From the NCBI RefSeq assembly GCF_016798325.1, contig NZ_JAERVO010000001.1, positions 248,001 through 312,000 of the forward strand: 64,000 nucleotides of DNA, given 5' to 3'. A program made the position numbers and the translations under genes. Under the pieces are notes generated by a model. That model saw only the letters and a list, made by a program, of their open reading frames with translations. It did not search any database and was not told the origin of the DNA. This DNA is from Marinobacter mangrovi. Its GTDB lineage: Bacteria; Pseudomonadota; Gammaproteobacteria; Pseudomonadales; Oleiphilaceae. Positions 17,900 to 26,141 of this stretch are shown piece by piece; the stretch's first letter is position 1; the number at the start of each line of letters is the position of its first letter.

Positions 17900-20092
17900 A
17901 TGGCGCTTGATGCTGACGAAGAAATTCTCCAGGACTTCCTGGTAGAGGCCGGTGAAATACTCGAAAAGCTGTCCGAACAGCTGGTGGATCTGGAGCAGAA
18001 TCCGGATAACGGGGATCTGCTGAACGCGATCTTCCGTGGGTTCCACACCGTCAAGGGTGGTGCCGGCTTCCTGCAGCTTGAAGCGCTGGTCAATTGTTGT
18101 CATTCGGCGGAAAACGTCTTTGACACCCTGCGTAACCACAAGCGCCGGGTCGACTCCGATCTCATGGACGTGGTCCTCGAAGCCCTGGACAACGTCAATG
18201 CCATGTTTGACCAGGTACGCAACCGGGAGGAACCGACACCGGCCGATCCGGCATTGATCGAGGCGCTGGATGCCCTGGCGTTGCCCGAAGGCGAGGCCCC
18301 CGCCGCACCCGAGCCGGAGGCAGCTCCCAAGCCTGAACCGGCGGCTGAAGCCGGCGACCATGCGGACCAGGGCGACATCACCGACGAAGAATTCGAGCAG
18401 TTGCTGGATGCCCTTGAGGATGAGAAATCTTCATCCGGCGACAGCAGTGGCGACGATCAGATCACAGACGATGAGTTCGAGAACCTGCTGGATGAGCTGC
18501 ACGGCAAAGGGCAGCACAGCGGTAAACCGGCAGACGACGACAAACCCGCTGCAGCAGGGCATTCCGGCGGCAGTGGCGGCGATGACATCACCGACGATGA
18601 GTTCGAGAGTCTGCTCGATGACCTGCACGGCAAGGGGCAGTTCAAAGGCTCAGTCGAACCGGCGTCAAAGGGCGGTGGTGCATCGGATGCGAGCGCCAGG
18701 ACAAGCGGTGGCGATGAGCTGATTACCGACGACGAATTCGAGAACCTGCTGGACGAACTGCACGGCTCGGGCAAAGGCCCCGGTGCCCCGGGCGCCAGTC
18801 AGCCGGCAGCGAAGAAGCCGGAACCGGCGCCAGCGCCCAGGAAGGCTGAGAAACCGAGCGCTCCCGCCAACAAGGATGAGAATAAATCGCCCGCCACCCC
18901 GGCTGTGCCGCAGCGGGACTCCCAGCCGGCTGCCGAAACCACCGTGCGAGTGGACACCAAACGCCTCGACGACATCATGAACATGGTGGGCGAACTGGTG
19001 TTGGTGCGTAACCGCCTGCAGCGTCTGGGTAACGACAGCGAAGACGAACAGATGCACAAAGCGGTGGCCAACCTCGATGTGGTGACCACCGATCTCCAGT
19101 CTGCCGTCATGCAGACGCGCATGCAGCCGATCAAAAAAGTCTTCGGCCGTTTCCCGCGTGTGGTGCGCGATCTGGCGCGCAGCCTCAAGAAGGAAATCAA
19201 CCTGGTCATGCACGGCGAGGACACCGACCTGGACAAGAACCTGGTCGAAGCCCTGTCCGATCCGCTCGTTCACCTGGTGCGCAACTCCGTAGACCATGGC
19301 ATCGAAGCGCCGGATGTGCGCGAAAAAGCCGGTAAGCCCCGGACGGGTGTGGTGACGCTTTCAGCCGAGCAGGAAGGCGATCATATCCTGCTGTCGATCG
19401 AAGACGACGGTGGCGGCATGGATCCGGACAAGCTGCGTCAGAAGGCGGTCGAGAAAGGATTGTTTGAACAGGACGCCGCGGATCGTCTGACCAACAACGA
19501 ATGCTACAACCTCATCTTTGCCCCTGGCTTTTCCACCAAGGACCAGATTTCCGACGTGTCCGGGCGGGGTGTGGGCATGGACGTGGTCAAGACCAAGATC
19601 AGTCAATTGAACGGCACCATCCATGTGGAGTCGGAGCTGGGTAAAGGCTCCCGCATCCTGATCAAGGTGCCGCTGACGCTGGCGATCATGCCGACACTGA
19701 TGATCATGCTGGGCGACCAGTCCTTCGCGCTGCCGCTGGTCAATGTCGTGGAGATCTTCCACCTGGATCTGACCAAGAAGAACATCGTTGACGGTCGTGA
19801 GTGTATTGTGGTTCGCGACAAGGTGTTCCCGATCTACAACATCAAGGACTGGCTGATCCACGGCGCAGCCGGCGAGCCCGATCCCGAGAATGGGCACGTG
19901 GTCATTGTCGCGATGGGCACCAAGCGGGTTGGTTTTGTGGTGGACCAGTTGATCGGGCAGGAAGAGGTGGTCATCAAGCCTTTGGGGCGGATGCTCCACG
20001 GCACGCCGGGCATGGCCGGTGCGACCATTACCGGCGATGGGCGGATCGCGTTGATTATCGACGTGCCCAGTCTGCTGCAGCACTACGGATGA
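17900..20092 (+). CDS. cheA: Chemotaxis histidine kinase CheA
   Basis: 730 residues. P1 Hpt domain with phospho-His49 (FHTVKGGAGF). No canonical P2 domain is evident; instead residues about 110-345 form an acidic, Pro/Ala-rich linker with four ITDDEFENLLDEL-type repeats (see separate entry). P3 dimerisation follows VRVDTKRLDDIMNMVGELV. P4 ATPase has N box HLVRNSVDHGIE, G1 DDGGGM and G2 GRGVGMDVV. The C-terminal P5 CheW-like domain ends VPSLLQHYG. In Vibrio, CheA has a linker region (LID) bound by ParP; a parP gene is present here. Confidence 0.97.
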   Translation: MALDADEEILQDFLVEAGEILEKLSEQLVDLEQNPDNGDLLNAIFRGFHTVKGGAGFLQLEALVNCCHSAENVFDTLRNHKRRVDSDLMDVVLEALDNVNAMFDQVRNREEPTPADPALIEALDALALPEGEAPAAPEPEAAPKPEPAAEAGDHADQGDITDEEFEQLLDALEDEKSSSGDSSGDDQITDDEFENLLDELHGKGQHSGKPADDDKPAAAGHSGGSGGDDITDDEFESLLDDLHGKGQFKGSVEPASKGGGASDASARTSGGDELITDDEFENLLDELHGSGKGPGAPGASQPAAKKPEPAPAPRKAEKPSAPANKDENKSPATPAVPQRDSQPAAETTVRVDTKRLDDIMNMVGELVLVRNRLQRLGNDSEDEQMHKAVANLDVVTTDLQSAVMQTRMQPIKKVFGRFPRVVRDLARSLKKEINLVMHGEDTDLDKNLVEALSDPLVHLVRNSVDHGIEAPDVREKAGKPRTGVVTLSAEQEGDHILLSIEDDGGGMDPDKLRQKAVEKGLFEQDAADRLTNNECYNLIFAPGFSTKDQISDVSGRGVGMDVVKTKISQLNGTIHVESELGKGSRILIKVPLTLAIMPTLMIMLGDQSFALPLVNVVEIFHLDLTKKNIVDGRECIVVRDKVFPIYNIKDWLIHGAAGEPDPENGHVVIVAMGTKRVGFVVDQLIGQEEVVIKPLGRMLHGTPGMAGATITGDGRIALIIDVPSLLQHYG
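18374..18771 (+). repeat. Four acidic linker repeats inside cheA
   Basis: Four units begin near 18374, 18455, 18584 and 18716, encoding variants of ITDDEFENLLDELHGKG. Unit 1 is the most diverged (ITDEEFEQLLDALED). Spacers are Gly/Ser/Ala/Lys-rich and of unequal length (roughly 80-130 nt between starts), so the conserved part is the short motif, not the spacer. Confidence 0.9.
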
Positions 20093-20108
20093 CAGGAGAA
20101 ATGCCTGA

Positions 20109-21233
20109 ATGACCGTTTCCGTTCTGGTCGTTGATGATTCCGGTTTCTTCCGCAAGCGACTCACCGAAATCCTGAACGCGTCGGGTAATATCCGCGTGGT
20201 CGGTGCCGCCACTAACGGTCGTGAAGCGATCGAGATGGCGGACAAGCTGCGCCCGGACGTGATCACGATGGATTATGAGATGCCCATCATGGATGGCATC
20301 ACCGCCGTGAAGGAAATCATGAAGCGCCGGCCCGTGCCGGTGTTGATGTTTTCCTCGCTGACCTACGAAGGCGCCCGGGTGACGCTGGATGCCCTGGAAG
20401 CAGGGGCCGTGGACTTCCTGCCCAAGAATTTCGAGGAAATCGCCCGGGACAATAGCCAGCTCCAGAAGATCCTGCGCGAACGGATCCTGGATGTGGCGCG
20501 CAGTCGCCCCGGCTCTCGACCGGCTCCGGCCGTGCCGTCTACGCCGCCTCCCGCGCAACCGGCTCGCCCGCAGACACGTGGTCCTGCCAGGCCCACACCG
20601 GCACAGCGCCGGGCCGAGCCGGAAGCGGAAGCCGCCCGGTCATCGCGCAAGACCCAGCCGCGCAGTTACAGCGTGGTGGGCATTGGCACGTCCACGGGCG
20701 GTCCCATTGCCCTGCAGCGGGTTCTTACCCGTTTGCCATCCCGTTTTCCGGCACCGATCGTGCTGATCCAGCACATGCCCGCCAGTTTCACGCCGGCGTT
20801 TGCGGATCGCCTCAACAAATTGTGCCAGATTGAGGTCCGCCAGGCTGAAGACGGCGACATGCTGCGCCCGGGCCTGGCCCTGCTGGCGCCCGGCGGCAAG
20901 CAGATGATGATCGAGAACAAGGGCCCGCATGGCCGGGTGCGTATCCTGGAAAGCGACGAGCGCTTGACCTACAAACCCTGCGTCGATGTGACGTTCGGCT
21001 CGCTGGCTCGCAGCTTTCCCGGCAAGACCCTGGGTATCATCCTGACCGGCATGGGCGCCGATGGTAAGGAAGGTTGCCGGATGATGAAGCAGTCCGGTAG
21101 CGTGATCTGGTCCCAGGATGAGAAATCCTCCGTGATCTACGGTATGCCCATGGCGGTCGCCAAGGCCGGCCTGAGCGACGAAGTCCTGACCCTGGATGAC
21201 ATTGGCGAGCGGATGGTCGAGGGCGTCTGCTGA
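20109..21233 (+). CDS. cheB: Chemoreceptor methylesterase CheB
   Basis: 374 residues. N-terminal receiver domain with phospho-acceptor D55 (ITMDYEMPIMDG), a long Pro/Arg-rich linker (about 138-180), and a C-terminal methylesterase domain with the serine motif GIGTSTGGP, the histidine in LIQHMPASFTPAFADRLN and the aspartate in ILTGMGADG. Demethylates and deamidates receptors for adaptation. No cheR is found in this window. The stop overlaps the motC start by 1 nt. Confidence 0.96.
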   Translation: MTVSVLVVDDSGFFRKRLTEILNASGNIRVVGAATNGREAIEMADKLRPDVITMDYEMPIMDGITAVKEIMKRRPVPVLMFSSLTYEGARVTLDALEAGAVDFLPKNFEEIARDNSQLQKILRERILDVARSRPGSRPAPAVPSTPPPAQPARPQTRGPARPTPAQRRAEPEAEAARSSRKTQPRSYSVVGIGTSTGGPIALQRVLTRLPSRFPAPIVLIQHMPASFTPAFADRLNKLCQIEVRQAEDGDMLRPGLALLAPGGKQMMIENKGPHGRVRILESDERLTYKPCVDVTFGSLARSFPGKTLGIILTGMGADGKEGCRMMKQSGSVIWSQDEKSSVIYGMPMAVAKAGLSDEVLTLDDIGERMVEGVC

Positions 21234-21973
21234 TGGACGTGCTCAGCTTACTGGGCATCATCCTCGCCTTTGCCGCCATCCTCGGTGGCAACGTCCTGGA
21301 GGGCGGTGCGCTTGGGTCTCTGTTCAATGCGCCCGCTGGCCTGATCGTGGTGGGCGGCACGGTCGCCGCGACGATCCTGCAAACCTCCTGGCCGGTCATC
21401 AAGCGGGCGCTCAAACAGGTCCGCTGGGTGTTTGTGCCGCCTTACATCGGCCTTGAAGACGGTATCGACAAGGTCATCAACTGGAGCGTACGCGCCCGCA
21501 AACAGGGATTACTGGGCCTTGAGGGACTGGCCGAGCGCGAACCGGAGCGGTTTGCCCGTAAGGGGCTGCAGTTGCTGGTCGATGGCGCCGAGACCGAATC
21601 CATCCGCAGCATCATGGAAGTGGAGCTGGATGCCCGCGAGCAGAGTGATATCGAAGCGGCCAAGGTGTTTGAGGCGATGGGCGGTTATGCGCCGACCATC
21701 GGCATCATCGGCGCTGTCATGGGGCTGATCCAGGTCATGACCAATCTGGAAGACCCCAGCACTCTGGGGGCGGGCATTGCCACTGCGTTTGTGGCCACCA
21801 TCTATGGGGTGGCGCTGGCCAACCTCCTGTTCTTTCCGGTCGCCAGCAAGCTGCGCGCCATTGCCCGCCAGCGCACGCGCTACGAAGACATGATGATTGA
21901 CGGCCTCATCGCGATTGCGGAAGGGGAGAACCCGCGCTCCATCGAACTTCGCCTCAAGGGCTTCATCCAGTAG
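21233..21973 (+). CDS. motC: Flagellar stator protein MotC (MotA/PomA family)
   Basis: 246 residues with four membrane helices (N-terminal pair about 2-55, C-terminal pair about 148-205). MotA/PomA features include GGTVAATILQ and MGGYAPTIGIIGAVMGLIQVM. Pairs with MotD; named after the Pseudomonas MotCD stator because the position after cheB and the homology pattern match. Ion specificity (proton or sodium) cannot be read securely from sequence alone. Confidence 0.92.
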   Translation: MDVLSLLGIILAFAAILGGNVLEGGALGSLFNAPAGLIVVGGTVAATILQTSWPVIKRALKQVRWVFVPPYIGLEDGIDKVINWSVRARKQGLLGLEGLAEREPERFARKGLQLLVDGAETESIRSIMEVELDAREQSDIEAAKVFEAMGGYAPTIGIIGAVMGLIQVMTNLEDPSTLGAGIATAFVATIYGVALANLLFFPVASKLRAIARQRTRYEDMMIDGLIAIAEGENPRSIELRLKGFIQ

Positions 21974-21984
21974 CAGGCACGACT

Positions 21985-22767
21985 ATGCGACGCCGGCGCG
22001 CCAGAGAAGACGATCAGCACAACCGGGAACGCTGGCTGATATCCTACGCGGACTTCATCACGTTGCTGTTCGGCTTTTTCGTGGTCATGTATTCTGTCTC
22101 GTCGGTGAACGAAGGCAAGTACAAAGTGCTTTCGGAAACCCTGACCGGGGTGTTCAATGCGCCGCAGCACTCGGTGGAGCCGATTACCGTGGGAGATCGT
22201 ATTTCCCGCCCGGAACCGCCCGCAGAAGATCAGGTGATCGCACCTCCGGTGGCCACTGCCCCGGCCAATGAAGCCAATGACGAGGAAGGGCGCAGCAAGG
22301 CCCTGGAATCCATCGCCAACCAGCTTGAAGACCATTTCCAGACCCTCATCAACAAGGGGCTGATTTCCGTTGAGACCAACGAGAACTGGATCGAACTGAG
22401 CCTCCAGAACAGCCTGCTGTTTGGCTCCGGCGATGCCGAACCCCATTACGATGCCTTCCCGGTCGTGGAGAAAATTGCCGGTATCCTGTCCGGCTACGAC
22501 AATGCCGTTCGCGTCGAAGGCTTCACCGACAACCAGCCCATCCATACCGCGGCCTACCCCTCGAACTGGGAGCTGTCGGCCGCCCGGGCGGCAGCCGTTG
22601 TCCGCTTGCTGGCGAGCAATCACATCGATCCGCGGCGCATGGCAGCGATTGGTTACGGCCAGTACCAGCCAGTGGCCCGCAACGACACCCGGGAAGGGCG
22701 CAGCCGCAACCGGCGGGTGGTTCTGCTGATCTCCAGGGACGCCAGTATCCGCGGTGCCGTTCGCTAG
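21985..22767 (+). CDS. motD: Flagellar stator protein MotD (MotB/PomB family)
   Basis: 260 residues. Single membrane helix (about 15-38) in the stretch RWLISYADFITLLFGFFVVM, where the Asp of YADF is the ion-binding residue. After a periplasmic linker, the OmpA-like peptidoglycan-binding domain (about 140-255) shows VRVEGFTDNQPI, NWELSAARA and GRSRNRRVVLLI. Anchors the MotC/MotD stator to the cell wall. Confidence 0.93.
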   Translation: MRRRRAREDDQHNRERWLISYADFITLLFGFFVVMYSVSSVNEGKYKVLSETLTGVFNAPQHSVEPITVGDRISRPEPPAEDQVIAPPVATAPANEANDEEGRSKALESIANQLEDHFQTLINKGLISVETNENWIELSLQNSLLFGSGDAEPHYDAFPVVEKIAGILSGYDNAVRVEGFTDNQPIHTAAYPSNWELSAARAAAVVRLLASNHIDPRRMAAIGYGQYQPVARNDTREGRSRNRRVVLLISRDASIRGAVR

Positions 22768-22910
22768 ATCGCAGTCAGCCACAGTTTCATCCGCGTTTCA
22801 TTTTCGCTTCCAATCCCCTGAAACTGGCATGGTTTCTGTATTTATCCTTGTCGTTACCAGCGACGGGCAAAGGTTTGCCTGTTGCCTCGTTGTCGGCTTG
22901 CGGAAGTGGC

Positions 22911-22937
22911 TCAAGTTTTCCGTCACGGAGCCGATAC
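22911..22937 (+). promoter_or_regulatory. FliA (sigma-28) promoter for parC
   Basis: TCAAGTTT (22911-22918) and GCCGATAC (22930-22937) are separated by exactly 11 nt, matching the TAAAGTTT-N11-GCCGATAA consensus with one mismatch per box. It lies 86 nt before the parC GTG start. Confidence 0.85.
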
Positions 22938-23022
22938 AAAAATAAATGTCATGGCAGCGGCGAGTGCGATCTAATCAGGCACCGCAGGGTACTGCGATGA
23001 GGCTCAACGGGAGAATGATTTC

Positions 23023-23805
23023 GTGCGAATCTGGGCGGTCGCCAATCAGAAAGGCGGTGTCGGCAAGACCACAACGGTGGTCACACTGGGTGGATTACTG
23101 GCCGAGTCGGGTAAGCGTGTGCTGGTTGTCGACCTCGATCCCCACGGTTCGCTGACCAGCTGGTTCGGGCATGATCCGGACAGTCTGGCTCACAGTGCCT
23201 TCGATCTGTTCCAGCACAGTGGCAAGGTGCCCGAGGGGCTGCCGGCGCAACTGCTGCTGGAGACGTCCTGCCCGGGGTTGTCGTTGATACCGGCCAGTTC
23301 GGCGCTGGCGACGCTGGAGCGAAAGATGGTGGGTGTCGAGGGCATGGGGCTGATCGTCTCCCGGGCGCTGGCGCAGCTCTGGGACGATTTCGACTACGTG
23401 CTGCTGGATAACACCCCGTCACTGGGTGTATTGATGGTGAACGCCCTGGCGGCGTCACAGCGCCTTCTGGTACCGGTGCAGACCGAGTTCCTGGCGATGA
23501 AGGGCCTGGAGCGGATGATCAATACGCTCAAGATGATCATCCGGTCGCGCAACACGCCATTGCCGTACACGATTATCCCGACGCTGTTCGATCGTCGCAC
23601 CCAGGCGTCCGTCCACAGTCTCAACGCATTGCGCAAAGCCTATCCCGAGGACCTGTGGCGTTTCGCCGTTCCTGTGGACACCAAGTTCCGGGATGCCAGC
23701 GAAGCGGGGCAGGTGCCGTCCTCATTCAGTGGTGACACCCATGGTGTCAGGGCTTACCGGCGTCTGCTGGATGATCTGATCGAACAGGGCAAAGGCCAGG
23801 AATGA
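23023..23805 (+). CDS. parC: ParA-like ATPase ParC (chemotaxis array positioning)
   Basis: 260 residues from a GTG start preceded by GGGAG. Walker A is the ParA-type NQKGGVGKTTTVVTLG (about 8-23), followed by VVDLDPHGSLTSWFG and LLDNTPSLGVLMVNAL. In Vibrio, ParC places chemotaxis arrays at the flagellated pole and works with ParP. The context here is chemotaxis (followed by parP and cheW, with its own FliA promoter), and there is no parB or replication gene, so a chromosome-partition role is unlikely. Confidence 0.88.
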   Translation: MRIWAVANQKGGVGKTTTVVTLGGLLAESGKRVLVVDLDPHGSLTSWFGHDPDSLAHSAFDLFQHSGKVPEGLPAQLLLETSCPGLSLIPASSALATLERKMVGVEGMGLIVSRALAQLWDDFDYVLLDNTPSLGVLMVNALAASQRLLVPVQTEFLAMKGLERMINTLKMIIRSRNTPLPYTIIPTLFDRRTQASVHSLNALRKAYPEDLWRFAVPVDTKFRDASEAGQVPSSFSGDTHGVRAYRRLLDDLIEQGKGQE

Positions 23806-23836
23806 GTACGTCAGTTTGTTGACGCCGGAGTCGTTG

Positions 23837-24727
23837 ATGCAGGAAAAGAGTCAAAAAACAGACTACGTCGATCCCACGGCGGCTCTATCCAGTTACCTGG
23901 ACGATCTGTTGTTCGTGGCGACCAGCACGGCGACGGAAACCGAGACCGAAACCGAAACCGGGACGGAGGTCAAAGCCGAAGCGCCGGTCGCGCCGGTGGA
24001 AGCGCCGCCCTCGGTGGATGTTGCGGAACAGGACCGTGTCAAACAGGCTGAACGCGAGGCCCGTCGTGAGCGCGTGCGGGCGCAGGCCCTGCGTGTGAAG
24101 GCCCGTCGGGCGGAGGCGGAGAAGCAGCGTCAGGCGGAAGCACTCCAGCAGGTTGAAGCTCGGGCTGTGGTGACAGAAACGGCCGCACCGCCGGCGCCAG
24201 AGGTGATCGCCGAGCCAGCCGACGCGGCCCAGCCGGATACCCAGCCGGCACCGCTGGGGCGTCCAGAGTGGGCGGATCAGGCGTTCGAGTGTCTGATCTT
24301 CCGGGTTGCAGGTCTGCAGCTCGCGGTTCCGCTGGTGCTGTTGGGAGCCATCCATCGCATGGATACCGACCTGCATCCGATTCCCGGGCGCCCCCGCTGG
24401 TTTATGGGCATGATGCCGTCAGGCGAACACAACCTGCGGGTTGTGGACACCGCGGAATGGGTGATGTCGGGACGGGTTCCCGAAGGCGCGCGGGACGGCT
24501 ACCAGTTCGTGATCCGGCTGGATGACAGCGAGTGGGGCCTGGCCTGTGACGAAGTGGCCCAGTCCTTTACCCTGCGCCCGGGCGATGTACGCTGGCGCTC
24601 GGAGCGCAGCCGCCGGCCCTGGCTGGCGGGCACGGTGGTGGATCACATGTGTGCGCTGCTGGATGTGGGGGCGATGACCCAGCTGCTGTCCCGTGCGGAG
24701 CGGGAACAGAAACTCGATCTGAACTGA
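23837..24727 (+). CDS. parP: CheW-like array-integrity protein ParP
   Basis: 296 residues from ATG 23837, which has GGAG 6 nt upstream; an in-frame TTG at 23816 is possible. The N-terminal 160 residues are acidic/basic low-complexity sequence: a (ET)n run, Ala/Pro/Val-rich stretches and a charged likely coiled coil (EREARRERVRAQALRVKARR). A CheW-like domain follows (about 175-290, FECLIFRVAGLQLAVPLVLL). In Vibrio, ParP's C-terminal interface binds CheA and ParC, stabilising polar arrays. Confidence 0.85.
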   Translation: MQEKSQKTDYVDPTAALSSYLDDLLFVATSTATETETETETGTEVKAEAPVAPVEAPPSVDVAEQDRVKQAEREARRERVRAQALRVKARRAEAEKQRQAEALQQVEARAVVTETAAPPAPEVIAEPADAAQPDTQPAPLGRPEWADQAFECLIFRVAGLQLAVPLVLLGAIHRMDTDLHPIPGRPRWFMGMMPSGEHNLRVVDTAEWVMSGRVPEGARDGYQFVIRLDDSEWGLACDEVAQSFTLRPGDVRWRSERSRRPWLAGTVVDHMCALLDVGAMTQLLSRAEREQKLDLN

Positions 24728-24767
24728 TTCGTTTTACAAATATTGAAAAATGACGGTTGGCCCGGGA

Positions 24768-24783
24768 TGGCACGCTTTGTGCC
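24768..24783 (+). promoter_or_regulatory. Possible sigma-54 promoter for cheW
   Basis: TGGCACGCTTTGTGCC has a perfect TGGCACG -24 half and a GC at -12 after 10 nt, but GTGC replaces TTGC. It lies about 95 nt before cheW. Weaker than the three flagellar sigma-54 sites. Confidence 0.4.
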
Positions 24784-24877
24784 CTGTTCTATAGTATGGG
24801 GCAACCGTGTTGGAATTTTGACAGCGTTTGTGCGGTGCCCCTTGCCGGGGGCGCCATCTGATTGAAGAGAGGACATT

Positions 24878-25366
24878 ATGGCTTCCCCAAGTGGACAACA
24901 GAGTCAGGGCGCAGAAGACAAGGTCCTGCAGTACGTGACCTTCAGGCTCGACGAAGAGACCTACGGCATCGACGTGATGCAGATCCAGGAAGTGCTGCGT
25001 TATACCGAGATTGCCCCGGTTCCAGGTGCGCCGGACTACGTGCTGGGGATCATCAACCTGCGCGGCAACGTCGTCACGGTGATCGACACCCGCCGCCGGT
25101 TTGGTCTGGCGGATGCCGAGGTGACCGATGCCACCCGGATCGTGGTGATGGAGTCCTCCCAGCAGGTGATGGGCATCCTGGTCGATTCGGTGGCTGAAGT
25201 CGTCTATCTGAAGTCCAGTGAAATCGAGACCGCACCCAACGTGGGGAACGAGGAAAGCGCCAAGTTCATCCAGGGGGTGTGCAACAAGAACGGCGAACTC
25301 ATCATTCTGGTTGAGTTCGACAAGATGCTGGCAGATCACGAGTGGGCGGAAATCGCCGCACTGTAA
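24878..25366 (+). CDS. cheW: Chemotaxis coupling protein CheW
   Basis: 162 residues, one CheW domain (about 17-155): YVTFRLDEETYGIDVMQIQEVLRY (given in part), VLGIINLRGNVVTVIDTRRRFG and GILVDSVAEVVYL are canonical. Couples receptors to CheA. Preceded by GAGAGGA. Follows parP by about 150 nt and may have its own promoter. Confidence 0.96.
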   Translation: MASPSGQQSQGAEDKVLQYVTFRLDEETYGIDVMQIQEVLRYTEIAPVPGAPDYVLGIINLRGNVVTVIDTRRRFGLADAEVTDATRIVVMESSQQVMGILVDSVAEVVYLKSSEIETAPNVGNEESAKFIQGVCNKNGELIILVEFDKMLADHEWAEIAAL

Positions 25367-25425
25367 CCCCTCCCGACCGGAGGGCCCTTCACGGGGTGTG
25401 ATGCTGCCAGCCGGGAGAAAAGGCT

Positions 25426-25815
25426 ATGGCTGACTGGCTAGACATCGCACCCTGGGCCCTCACGGCAGGGTCCCTGATCCTGCTCAGCGTTCAGGCAATC
25501 CTCAATCGTCGTCGCATCCAGCAACTGGAGACCCGTTTCCGGGAGCGTCTGGAAACCGTGGGCCGCGAGCTGCACGCCACCAGCAGTGGCAGCATGGGCG
25601 TGGGACAGCGGGTGATTGCCTGCGAGCGCAGCCTGCACGAGTTGCGGGCTGCGGTGGACGAGATGCGTCAGAACGATCCGCTGAGAATTTCCTACGACGA
25701 GGCGTCGCGCCTGGTTGACCTGGGTGCGGATATCGACGACCTGATGAATACCTGCGGCATTTCCCGGCCAGAAGCCGAGTTGGTGTCCGCGCTGCGTCGT
25801 CGTCAGGTTGCCTGA
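25426..25815 (+). CDS. DUF2802 family membrane-anchored protein
   Basis: 129 residues. One N-terminal membrane helix (about 7-25, WALTAGSLILLSVQAIL) followed by a charged, probably coiled region, then a C-terminal helical segment (YDEASRLVDLGADIDDLMNTCGISRPEAELVSAL, here about 90-124) resembling a small HTH. Members usually follow cheW in polar flagellates; the function is unknown. The 3' end overlaps the convergent flhB-like gene by 13 nt. Confidence 0.75.
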   Translation: MADWLDIAPWALTAGSLILLSVQAILNRRRIQQLETRFRERLETVGRELHATSSGSMGVGQRVIACERSLHELRAAVDEMRQNDPLRISYDEASRLVDLGADIDDLMNTCGISRPEAELVSALRRRQVA

Positions 25816-26141
25816 GCCGGTCCGTCTGCCTCGGGTGAGTCTGTCCCGGTCCGGCCCGCATCGGCCGGCGTCTTGCCCTGCAGGTGGAAGGCAAAGGAGA
25901 GAATCTCCGCAATGACCCGGTACAGGGTCTCGGGGATTTCCTCGTCCAGGTCCAGTCGTCCCAGGATTCCGGCCAACTCGGCGTTCTCATACAGCGGTAC
26001 GCCGTGTTCCCGGGCAATCCGAATGATCTCCCGGGCCAGTTCGTCGGTACCGCTGGCCGCGACGGTGGGCGCTCGCTCACCGTCGTACTTCAGGGCGACC
26101 GCCGTTTCCCGCCGATAATCTGTGCTGTTTTCCGTGCTCAT
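25803..26141 (-). CDS. FlhB C-terminal domain paralogue
   Basis: 112 residues from ATG 26141. It matches only the end of FlhB: AVALKYDGERAPTVAASGTDELAREI and so on through IAREHGVPLYENAELAGIL (compare VAKGADQVAFKIMEIAREHKVDVL in FlhB). It lacks the membrane helices and the NPTH cleavage site. Such stand-alone proteins (FhlB/YlqH type) can partly replace the FlhB C-terminal fragment in other bacteria. Coupled to the FliK-like gene by a 4-nt overlap. Confidence 0.82.
   Translation of the reverse strand: MSTENSTDYRRETAVALKYDGERAPTVAASGTDELAREIIRIAREHGVPLYENAELAGILGRLDLDEEIPETLYRVIAEILSFAFHLQGKTPADAGRTGTDSPEADGPAQAT

Noticed and set aside
22820-22845. Possible sigma-54 promoter TGGCATGGTTTCTGTA before parC
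   Set aside because: The -12 position reads GT instead of GC, and a much better sigma-28 promoter lies at 22911-22937.
23023-23805. ParA-like ATPase as a chromosome- or plasmid-partition gene
   Set aside because: No parB or parS-like repeats nearby; it is followed by a CheW-like protein and cheW and has a FliA promoter, so ParC fits better.
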